Shown: piece after piece, positions 11,801 to 23,800 of the stretch
Position numbering within the stretch: the first letter of the stretch is position 1
How the letters are laid out: each line of letters opens with the position of its first letter
NCBI GenBank assembly: GCA_013398295.1
Contig: VZSF01006845.1
Span: 129,912 to 193,911 of the forward strand
Direction: 5' to 3'
Origin: Chionis minor
Lineage: Eukaryota > Chordata > Aves > Charadriiformes > Chionididae
Length of the DNA: 64,000 bases
The notes under the pieces: model-generated
Database searches by the model: none
Told to the model about the DNA's origin: nothing
What the model saw: only the letters and a program-made list of their open reading frames with translations
Made by a program: the position numbers and the translations under genes

Positions 11801-14800
11801 GAGGACAGGACAAGGGCTCTTCACATTGTGTCACCAATGTTTATTGGCACAGAGCAGGTTTTTCCTCCTGAACACAAAACTGATGGTAGGAACCAGCAGT
11901 TCACATCATATTTGGTCCTCCCTTCACCAAGTAAACCAAAACACAATTTTTTTGAGGATCAAAGCAAAAGGATCTGGTTTTTTAGAAACACGTGCCCCTA
12001 GTGGGATTATTTTAGTTCCTACAAAGTTATTTCAGTACCTACACAGATAGGAGCTCTGAGCTTCTTCTGACCTTTGCGGATTTCTCCCCCATGGAGGACG
12101 CAGTGCAGAGGTTCAAGTGAGCTCTCTCTGAAGTCTCACCCAGCGGGCTGAAGAGCGTCTCCTCCCTACCCAAAAGGTACGGAGGAAGGAAAGTGCTGTT
12201 TCACTGGGTACCAGGTACTATCCAAAACAGAAGTTGATTTCAAACAGGCTATAAGAAGGCTTGCTTGGGAAAATATCATGCACACAGAAGTATTTTGCGA
12301 GTATTTATATGTCCACACACAGAGCTTTCCTCCTGAGGGAACACAGGTAGTTCACTGTGAGGAGACTGTTAAGACAAAAGCTTTGGAATTTAACACGTGC
12401 AGCCTGTCCAAAATCAGGCTAACAGCTCCCACATGCAATGCAAGAGGAAGTTGCAGGTAAGAAGCAGAGCTGCTCCAAACCATGCAGCAGTCCTGAGTTG
12501 TCTCACCACAGAACTGTGCGTCTAATGAACACAACTAACTTCCTTAAGAGGTGTTTTGAATACTTATTTAAGCAGACTCATCCTGCCACATCTGTTCATG
12601 TCTAAATAGCTGAACTCACACACCTGCATGCCTAACGGCACACTGAAGATGAGGACCAGGAGACTCAGATGATTAGCAAGAAGATGTTTGAAGATGCACA
12701 GGCAGGAGAAGACCCTCAGAGAGGGAGAGGAAAGGCGTAACAACGGATGCGTACAGCAGAGACACAAGCATCTGCAATAACACAGAGCAAAGGCAATATG
12801 AAGAGGTGAGTATAGCTGGCTTCCGTACACATGCACCGCAGCCAAGCATGTAATTATTTAGTTATATTTAGCCATCTCCACAAGGAAGTATGGAGGAGAC
12901 AGCAGAATGATGAGACGGGAGCGTCACTTTTCCTAGAACCCTCCAAGCTTGATCAACGACAAAGATTAAACATCATTTTGGGAAGCTGCCATTTAGCCCA
13001 ACAGGTCAAACTGTAGCTGTCTCAGTAGCCACGTAACACTACTACGACCACAGCACGGATACTCAGGCCTCCTGGGCCTCTCACATCCCTGAGAAGCTGC
13101 CAGTCAACAGGGAGGTCGGAAGCTTTATTGCAAGACAATTAAACCTCCAAAAAATCAGGCAACGTTGCAGTCTAGATAAATACAGTTTTATTACCTTAAC
13201 AGCAAGTTAAAATTAAAATGTTACAACAACATTTCCATTGAGATCTACTTAATGTTCTTCCTTCCCGTATGTGCATTTGTTCCTAAAGTGTGTGTGTGTG
13301 TCCAATTTTACTATTGCGTGGAAAATACGTTAGCTGAATGAATCCTAATCTGATTCATCCTGGAAACCTTGCTGCTAACAATGACCATACTCTAATATGT
13401 TTATCTCCACACCCACCATTCATTCTCAGTATCGTGACCTCTCACTTACTTGACCTAAACTTGTAACTCAAAGGAGGAACACAGGTGAATTCAGGAACAT
13501 ATGGTAATATGGTAAACTTAATCTAATTCCTGTTACCTAATTGCACAAGTAACTTTTTTTTTTTTTTTGGCCTTACTGAAGAAGTCATTTGAGGGTCAAG
13601 ATAACTTACTAGGGAAGAACAGCCTAAGAAGCTTTCCCAACACTAACTTCCATTGCAGGCTTCAGCTGTGCAACAAAAAAATAACTGGAGCTTATTCAGC
13701 CCATAGCATTTAATCAATGCAACCCTAAAGCCCAATTTGTTCAATAACAGTAGAACATTTTGCTTAAGTTGCTACACTTTTTATTCTTCGAGAAATCTAT
13801 GCTCTCATTTAAGAAAAGTTATAGCAACAACCAAAAGAGCTAGATCCAGAGACCCACAAACATGAACTTAGGATAAACTAATACAGAGCTGTCTCGAGCA
13901 GCTGAAACGGCTCCAGCTTCTCTGCTGGTTTTCCAGGCTTCAGCAGAGTGAAACCGATCTGATTTTTGACAGTTCCACCTCAAGGATTTCTATTAAAAGC
14001 CGTGTAACTGAGAAGATTTCCTGGTGAGCTTTCGCTCTGCTGTGGCCTAGAAATGTTAAGAGCTATGCAGTGGAGACGATCCATCTCCAGAAAGCTGCAG
14101 GCTAGGAAAGAAGCGTGAAGACTCCTTAAAAGCACTCAGAGTGAACAGGAGCCTCCGAAGAGGAGAGAGAAGAACATTTATTCCTTCCAGCAGCCAGTGA
14201 CGTTGGTGGGCTCCAAATTTGTCAGAGATTTTGTGGCAGCTAAACTGAAAGAAGGGGGGACCTGAGCAGAGCAGAGGCACAGAGTGTGGTCCAGAGTCTC
14301 ATCACCATCATCCTCTCCCTACCAGCCTTGGCCAAGGAGAGGAAAAGTAGAATCTCCCTAAATTCTGCTTACTCCAGTACAAGACACTGCTAACTGCTGA
14401 AGGGCTCCAGTTGCCAGAGGAAGATACAAAAGGCAGGAAGGCACCCGGTCAAGCTTCAAAGGAGAGAGAGAGCACACAAAAGCACAAAAGGGGGCATGGA
14501 AGCAAGGGCATTAGAAGGCACAGAAATGCAAAACAGAGTGTAAACTCTAGATTATAAATACATTTTTCTCCTTTGCTAGAAGGATCCAGAAACCTCTCTA
14601 AGCACTGATTCCAGAGCATCATCTTGAGAAAAGAATGGCTTAATGCATTATCACATAACCGTACTGTGAAGAGGCAAAATGCCACCACTTCTGTTGAGCC
14701 AAGTAATCCCGAAATACTCAGTAACAGCCTCCAGTCAATAGTAGTGTGGACACGAAGCAATTTTAGATTACAATTTCTGACCGTACCAGGGCTATTAGAG

Positions 14801-17800
14801 ACTGCCAGTCACATTTGACTTTTGAGACCCACGAGGGTTCACCTGGCCAATTCTGAACAGACAGGAGCAAATTCTGCAGCAGCTCCAACCCAAATTCTGA
14901 TTCTACCTATTAATCATCAGCTATTCAATCAATTTGCCACCACACAATTGGCTGAGTTAGCTGTCAGTTTGTTCTGCCTGTGAATGAGTTATTTCTATTC
15001 CAACTTCATTACATCAAGGCAGTGAGCAAGCCTCGGACATTCACATATTCAAACTCCGATTTGCAGAAGCGTAGGTGTAAGTGGAAATCCTGAACAAACA
15101 CAACTATCTGATTGCTGCCCGGGCAGCCAGTCCACCAACTTGATGACTTCTGTGAGCCACCCCATGGGAAGCAGGATATTCTGCATATCTGGTAAAGTAA
15201 GATCTCTCGTGAGAAGAGTTGAAAAAAGCTGAGCAAACTAGTTTGACAAGGATAGCTTTTTGGCATAGTGACACAGTTTTACAAACTTTTATTTGAGTAT
15301 CCTTTTGCTAAGAAAGGCCGAGGCCCTTTTATGAGCACAGGTGCCATTCTCTATAGAGTACAAGTAGCTGCTACTGTTCAGTTGCTGATGTTTCTTTATC
15401 AGAGTAATCTGATTCCAATATTGAACAAGAGACAACGCACTTTTATATGAAACGCACATGACACGCAAGTCTGTGTAAGGATATAGCATCGTAAAGCATT
15501 CTGTACAGAACATTTTGCACTTTTCCTGGGTTAGGAGGATACAGAGGAGTTTCTACTTTTTTATTACATATTGAAATGGAGTGTAACAAAAATCCTTCTA
15601 CTGCAGTGACAAGTCACTGAAATAATGTATTCCAGCTCAGTACTATGTGATAAGAAAAAAGTTACATTACCTCTGTTGCACTAGCTGATGTGAATGAGGA
15701 TTATGGAAAAGAATTACAGACCTGGTAAAGGTCGTGTCGACTGGCAGATGACTTCTCTGGATAGCAGTGACACAGCATAAGTTGAGGTCTCAGGGTAAAA
15801 CACAGAGGAGTTTGCTCATACCAAAATGCAAGAGGAAAGAGACTTCCAACTTTGCTAAAAAAGACCTACCTCCAATGACCAAAACTTAACATTAAGAAAA
15901 TCTAACTTTGGAACAGGATAATATTACCCTTCATGTAGAACAGCATGCTGGAGAGGAAATAGCTCATCATTTCCTAGATTCGAGACTTTTCTGAAGTCAA
16001 TCTTTAACCCAACTTTTTTGCAAGAAGAGTTCAGAAAAGCAGAGCAAACTTGTTTGACCAGGACAGCTTCTGGCATAGTGACACCAGTTATGAACTTTTA
16101 TTTAAATATCCTTGAGCAAAGCAAGACTGATGCACTTTTATGAGCACAATAACTTTCAGAAAGTACATGGGCTGAGAATTAGGCTGAATGTGATGGTCTC
16201 TTCAGTTCTGTGGACTTTCCTCTTGCTTATCCCATCCCTTCTAGGGTCTTAGGAAGAGAAGGGTTGGAAGCAGCTCTCATAACAGCTCTCATAACTGCAG
16301 CACTTAGTGAAGACAAATCCAACAATCTGAGTCTCAGCCTGCAGCCCCACACATAACAATTTCTACCAGTTTCCTTTAAGCCCCACAGAGGCATAGGAAG
16401 CCCAAAGTACAATGACTTCAGGGAAATTCAGTCCACTCAAATCTGTGCCATAATCAGCGTACACAATGTTTCATGCTTCAGAGGTTCTGACAGCAAGGGC
16501 CAATCCGAAATTCTTTGCCGCAGCGTGTAACTAGAGATGGAGGGAGTGACTGGTGCTCTGAAGAGGAACAGAGCCACAATGAGGGACGGGACACAGGTCA
16601 GGGCAGAAAAGATACCAAAACAGCATGCACTCCCAGCGTGACCCAGAGTGCTCTTATTCCAACGACACATCTACTTTTATTCTTCATGGTTCATTCTGAC
16701 CAGCAGCAGCAGAACAAATGAGCCAGCAGCAAAGACATTGCGTAATTCTACTCCTCCATCAGGACAGACAAAAGCCATCTTGCAACTGAGAGGCAGCAAT
16801 CTGCAGAGCTTGTGTACATGCACAAAGATTTGAGCACCGTCTGGTGATGTCTAGAGCAACAGAGCTCTGGTTTTTTTGCACCAGAATGAGTAAAATTTAC
16901 TTTTGATTCTATTAGGGTAGGTATGGATATTTTTCACCTCCAGAAATCTGGTGGGTTTTTTGTTTAGTTTGGATTTTGTTTAGGTCATATGTATATGAAT
17001 CTTTTTATATATATACATACACAAATATGTATGCATATACATACATAAAGTGCACACAAGAACATGATGGACTGTTTCTTGATTTTATTAAACATGATAC
17101 CCTTGATGGCATCTTTGTCCAGCTTGGAACCTTCAGACTGCCCTGTGTTAGGGGAAAAAAAGAAGAAAGACGGCAGATTTGGTGGGTCAGCAAGAAAATC
17201 CCCCATGGGATCTCATCTCCCATCCCCACCTCTGTGTTTTGCTGCAGTAGTTGTTGCCAGCAGAAGGGATGTAACATAAAAGGAAAGTGTAATCTGCAGT
17301 TAGCTTGAAAGGCAAGTTCAATGGGCAGCATCAGCCCATCAGCCCTCCCAGGGGAGGCCCACGTTCCAGAGGGAAGGGCACTTCCACTCACCACGGTCCA
17401 ACCCTGCAGAGCACTCTGCCTCCCAACGTTGGTCCCACGTTCCACTGGATGGCCTTAGCTAAGTTCCCCCTTCAAAAATGTACATTTTGGTCCTCTTAAA
17501 AAAGCATTTTGAGCCACACCTGTGAAGGCTGAATTTGGCAGGATCTTTTCTTTTTTTCATGACAGTTATCATTGATGCTAGAATAACTATAGCTGTTTTC
17601 CAGGCAAGACTTAAAATCTGGATAAGCGATGATATGAGAAATCGCATGAAAGACAGGAAACAAGCCAAAGCAATCATCAACTGCTCAAAAACACCTTCAG
17701 AAAAAGCAGCATCGTAAACTTTATACATATAAAAAAAAGTAAGGCATTAAAAAGCAGAGCAAGAAGAAATTAGAGAAAAATCCATGTGAGTTATATGGCC

Positions 17801-20800
17801 AAAGAAGCTGAAGCAACTATTAAAAGAGATGATAGCAGAATTCAAACTCAGCAGAAATCTAACTGGCACATCCACATCGGCCACAAGGCTTGTTAAGGAT
17901 GAACACAGAAAGGTCTTGAAAACAAAAGAAAACAGCTGGCTTAGGCAACTGCAATGGAAAAGTAGGTTGGATTTCAACTGTGTAGACAATAAGCTGATCT
18001 AACATCTGCCCTGCAACTATTCTCCAAAGATAGAATTAAAATGGCAAAAACCACTCAGATGGCACAGATTTTAAGAGATGACTTGATAACTTCCAACACA
18101 GGTCACTCCAGAGCATCTTGAGGAACTATGATGCATCACGAAAAGTAACTCTTATCAAGCCTTTACACTAAAGCATAGGTATACAGGTAAAGTAAAATAT
18201 TGGCTCAAGTCTGTATTTATTTATTGGTGTCAAACTAGAATGTATTTCTGTGGATTTTCATTTGGCATTGCTGTCGGAAGCAGCAGAGGTGCAGCAGACA
18301 CGTTGCACATGTGACTCAGGAGCATTTTAGGAGACTTAGAACTGTTGAGTCAGAGTGAAAGTGGCAGCTCAATGGTGTGCAGCTACAACACAGTGTCCAA
18401 GACCGCAAAAAAGATGGGGTTAATAACTAGCTGCATAAAACATCTGCAGACAAGACGACTAACTCCCAACTCAAGCCCATGCTGGAAAGTAACGGAACAA
18501 GACGGAAGTTGGTTCACATACTTTGGCAGTAACTCAAAGAGAGTGGAGGTACCCAGAAGGAAATAGCATCACGAACTGGTGAGGTGGCAGCTCCATTCAT
18601 GAGCTGAAACCAATGTTTTGTCATAAAACCTACAACACTTCCACTCAAACATCATTTCCAGTTTTATTAACAGATGGGTGTGAAAAATGGAAGTCTACCA
18701 ACAGTACAGGCAGAGGTCTGTGCATCTTCAAAAGCAATGTCTCAGGAAAACACAAGGTATTAAAGAGAACAGCTTTAAAACCACCACCAAGATTTGTCAG
18801 AGACCAACAGCTACATATGTCCTAAGTTACTGCCATCTTTTTCTGGAAAACTGGGGCATGCGTCAGGAATGCACCAGAGTATCTGTCCTGGCAAATTTTT
18901 CACCAGCAGCTGAAGGCACATGTTAAATGTGCTAATTGTCAGAATCCTTTCAACACACAGCTCTTCAGGAGAGGATTTAGTACTAGAAAGGACATGCAAA
19001 GAGCAGCATAAGCATAGTTTGGGACAGGGGAGCCTATTTTATTTTGCCCTAAGCAACACTTGATGGTTTGGATGGAATTCAGATTCAGAATAAAATAGGT
19101 TTGCCTTCAAAACAGATCGCATAATTGGCTTTAGGTTTTAGTGCAATTTTCTTTTTAAATGGACCAAATCTTTAAGTTGCTCATAACTCAACTGTTTGAA
19201 AACAACAACAAACCTAACTGCCCCCAAGGAAATATATTCTTATCCCCAGACTGAGACACAGATTGCCCAGCCAAGCTGCAATGAAGGAAACTGCTACAGC
19301 AGCATCTTGAATTAAACAGCAACCAGCAATCCCCAGACAGCCCTGAGAACTGCAAATCTAAAGGTGTGACTTCTGTTTCACAGATTTACTTTGCATCAAT
19401 CAAAACTACATAAAACCCCGTCCTTAATAACCATTCAAAACTATGAAGCCAGTTTAGCAGAAAGGGATATAAGTGATAAGGCATTAAGCTTTTATGCCTG
19501 TATTTTATATCTTGCAGCAAAGCAAGGCAACAAAGTAATACTTCAACAGTTTGCACAAATAAAGGCTTAAATCAGCAATCTGATCTACTCACCATTTTCA
19601 CCAGTATCCAGGGAAAGTCTCTTAATGTCGTCAGCCAACGTATCCTGCAAGTGGTCTTGTCCATGCTCTGCATCATTATCATCAAACTGAGCTTCTATGA
19701 TGACATCCGGACTTTTAGCATCGCCTTTTGCTGTCTCTTGAGGAACGCAAGTCCCCAACATATCCTCCGGGACATCTGATTCATGCGTGGCTTCTGTTTC
19801 TTTGTCACTACCATCTGGCTTTATTACCTGAAGGAGCAAGGGATTAAAAAAAAGAGGCAAGCTAAATCACTGGACTGAAGAAAGAAAACATTATCTTTCC
19901 TTTTTCATCTGTGTCCCCAAGGAGCTGACAATGAATTGTGGGTGGCTGGTGGCACACTGCAATTGCCGTGTAATTAGCCACAGATATTGCACAATCAAAA
20001 GAGGTACCTCACTAGGATAAAGACGGGAACGGCATGGCTTTTGCAATACCTCAACTGTGACAATAACGTATCCAAAGCGTATCTAGAGCATAACCATGCA
20101 GTTCCTGCCAAGCCTCTAATCGGCTCTCCAGAAGTTGGGAGTAAGCACAGAGAGGGAGGAGGATACACTGCAATTTAATGAGTTGTTTCAACCATTGTTC
20201 ACCAAGATACACTAATCATCCAGGGAAGTCCCAAAACTGAAGCATTTCCAGTGAATGCTGGGATCATGTCAAAGCACATCTCTGGGAGAGCTCCCCAACG
20301 CACAATTAGGAACAGACTGAAAAAGTACAGACCGGAGAACACGGTGCCCTGTGACCTGCGGAGGAACTGGACTGTGGCGGCTTGGTAAGGCACCGAGCTT
20401 TGTATTTATTTCAGGCTCCAGACTTTTTGTTAAAGGCACTCAATTATTGCTGTTACCTATACAAATCTCCTAATTCAATTACCAGGAGGAATGAACTCAA
20501 TTAGAGTACGAATTACTTAACCATTAAGTAACTGATAATTCAGATAAGTACCTCCGGCCATTGCTACAGGTTTGCCCCCACTTTAGTGCAGCAATGGCAC
20601 AGGCGGAGGAGACACCATACGCATAACCACGTCAAACAAAATCATGAAGAACATCCGTCCCTGCAAAGCAGACACTAGACCTGCACTGCATGTGACAGAG
20701 GCAGGCTCCACCTCAGCTTGTAAGGATCAAAATGGCTCACACCTTGGATACATATGCCTTCACGAGCATCCTTCACGCAACCAACAGCGAGTTACAAGCA

Positions 20801-23800
20801 CCCGCCTGACCCTGGAACCTAGATCCAGGTTTTAGTTTCAAAAGTGCTTAAGTTTCACTCAAGCAGTGTGAGATTCAGATCAGCATGGAATGAGAAATAA
20901 CCCACTAAACGTTAAAATCACAAAGAAACTGGGTGACCCCATTCCAATGCCCTCCCAGCAACTGGGCTCCTCTCCAGCTGGTGCTGGTGTTCGCCAGGCA
21001 GGTAATTCCCTGGAGATGCTCCTCCAAGGTCCCCAGTCCTCAGCATCGCTAACCCAGCACATGACAGCAGCAACTCACACCACCAGCAAGGCAAGTGAAG
21101 GGCTCTTTAAAATAATGCAATGAACCCCTCCCTTTCTGGTAGCGTACTTTATATGACAGATAGAGTCACCAGAAATGAGTATAAATAGCCTCAATATGTC
21201 CTAGCTGAAGACAACCGTTCCAAGTAAGAAAAATACAATCCAAAAAGCTCCACAAATTGTTTAGTAACTAAAAAGCAAATAGATCAAATCAGTCTTGTAT
21301 AGGGAAGACTTTCACAATTTTACATATACAGAGCTATAGTCATGCTTTCAAGCAGTACCCATTTCTTTGTAATCTTTTCACAATACGTAACAGAAACAAA
21401 ATCAATTTTAAAACGGGGCTGAACTCAAGTCTCTAAAAAAAAATCACTCAGATGACATTACTTTGAACTCCTGTTACCTTTTGTGACTCTGCTTTCCATC
21501 TTTATTTTCATTTTTTAATATGTATATAATTTGTTACCATAGCAGATTTTGACTCAAACATTGAATTGTGACAAAAAGGGAAAAAGTTTGGCAGAAGCGG
21601 GAAAACGGCCGATTATTGAAGCTGGCTACATTTGGTACATAAAATACTGACATACAATGGTCTGGGCAAGAACAGTCTATTAGATTAGAGAGCTGACAAG
21701 GCTCCACACGCTAGTGACTCTGCCAGTGTGCCTATCCAAAAAGAAAAACCACTGTCAACAGCAATGTTTGGACCCTACCATGGTCAGATGTGGATGTATT
21801 CAGCTCTTAAATTTCAGTTGCACCAGATGTGTGCAAGTGTGCAACTGCAGCAGGAGTTCATTTTCTTCGACCCCTTCAGGCTTTGCCTGGATTTCTTTCT
21901 TTCCAAGTTGTTCTTTGGAGGGTGAGAGATGTGTTTCGGGTGCTAAATTACAAAGCTTTCTATACATAATGCAGCGAACAACCCAAATACATCTGAATGA
22001 TAGGAAGTGCTTCTCTAAAGATGCAGCACTGAAAAGCTTATGCTTGAAGAGGTAATGTTGCATTAAAGAAGGCAGCAGATATGGATTTCTTTTTAAATAC
22101 TATACACTAAAATTACTATACTTCCCCCAAGCTAGAGGATACAGGCTGCTGTCGCTAGCTAGCATGATACTCCAGCTGTGACTACCTAAGCCCCCAGTCA
22201 CACATTTCCTTATGGATTTGCAAATGGATTTTTAAGTAAAGTTTTCCAGAGTCCACAAAATCATGACCTCCATGCAGCGCAAAGCAGCAAAATGTCCAGA
22301 TGCTGGCAAGCATGGGTGATAGGATTTGTTTTCTTTCTAAAGCCAAGACAGATCATTTAGGCTGACCTCATACATAACAGAGCAGGGAATTTCACCCAAG
22401 ATTTCTTACATCACACCAGAAATTTAGGGAAGCTGTACATCACAAGACTGGAAAGCTGCATAAGACTTTACAAAATCAGGAGCTCAATGGATACAATTAC
22501 TCCATTTAAGATGATCAGAGTTGCTGGCCAACATGAGCTCATCACACAGATTCCAAAAAGCAGGATCCTTCTGCACATGAGCAGCAGCAAATCTGACCAT
22601 GACAGAATAAGCATTTCTTATGTGCAGCGTCTCAGAAATCTGATGATATTGCACTCTCCTATTTCTTATGCTATTGAAGCTCATACACGACATAATACAC
22701 AGAATATATTGGTACTTATCAGAGATGCAGAATAAATGAAATACACAATTGTCTAAGTCTGTCACGTAGTCATACGTGCAGCACGGAGCATCATTCTTTG
22801 ACAATGCAAAGAACTCTGCATGGACCCAGAAGGAGGGGATTCCCCCATGCTGCATATGCATGAAATGCATGACCCTACCACCACACAAACATCCCAGGAT
22901 GCATGGTCAAAGTCCCTTAAAGGACTTCAACTTCCTGACCTGGGAAAGTCAAATGTCAACCTTATGCTTATACTATTTTCATATACTTCTTAATCAACAA
23001 AAAAAAAGGCGTTTTGATGAAAGTCAGTTGCTTATTTGAATCTCTGATCCTTAAGATAATGGCTGAATAAGTTTTCTTCCAACGTTAAACAAACATCTAT
23101 CACTGAACAAGCATCAAGTTTCTGCCCCACAGCGATCAGTTTGTAAAGCCATAGCTGACTGAACACAAGATCTTTGAATGGAAATCCCATTTCAATCATA
23201 AATGTAATAAAAAACAGCTAATGGGCAAGTACATCCTGGCATGGAGACGTACAATCTGGACAGCCGAGTGATTACCTCCCTGCATCCAGACGAGTCTTGA
23301 AGTAGCCATCAAATGAACAATTGTCCTTACTCGGGAGGAATTTGTTCCAACAGAAAACTGAACCAGGAGTCTGTGCATCGGAAAGCACCAGGGTTACCTC
23401 CTGAGCTGCAGTACAAACTGCTTTCTCTGCCACAAGCAATATTATATCTGCCCTGTTAGTTCCAAGCTTTTCACAGACTTTCCACCTAAGCCTCACATCC
23501 ACACATGGACAAAGCCCAGGCCTGTTTATTCTCAAATCAGTTATGGGATTCTTTTGTTGCTGCCGCCTCAATGGCAACAGTTCGCAACTCATACATTAGT
23601 CTATAATCTTAAAATACTGAACGAGACCAGTAATTTTCAATCATCCTTGTGATAGTAACCCTCAAGCTTTTTCCAATAAAAGCACCAAGCCCACAAAGTG
23701 TTCAAGCTCGATACTGAAAGGTTTGCTTTTCTTCCTTACTCATCTCTGATCCTTACAAGCAATCCATGAACCCTCGCAGATGTAAAGGTGAGACATGGAT

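Larger units (their letters stand above)
7121..19592 (-). other. DIS3L2: DIS3L2 intron 5, about 12.5 kb
   Basis: Apart from a 12-bp candidate micro-exon (7311-7322) I see no coding sequence here. The intron contains a GC- and CpG-rich patch near 8215-8455, a T14 run (13555-13568), a short GT repeat (13289-13300), two diverged direct repeats (15212-15370 and 16023-16174) and a TA/CA microsatellite (16986-17047). The stretches between are ordinary AT-rich intron. Confidence 0.8.

Noticed and set aside
17005..17445. 146-codon minus-strand open frame
   Set aside because: Its last part is a translated microsatellite ([16 protein letters not shown]) and the rest has no family resemblance.
21465..21500. 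Alternative exon candidate ending before ggtaacagg on the minus strand, considered for the pre-CSD2 linker
   Set aside because: It has no proper acceptor and its frame meets a stop just upstream; the 7014-7120 exon fits far better by phase and homology.
22484..22888. 134-codon minus-strand open frame with a plausible-looking end ([16 protein letters not shown])
   Set aside because: It briefly recalled helical-repeat proteins, but no consistent repeat or known motif holds up, and the first half is rich in H, C and M as in random translation.
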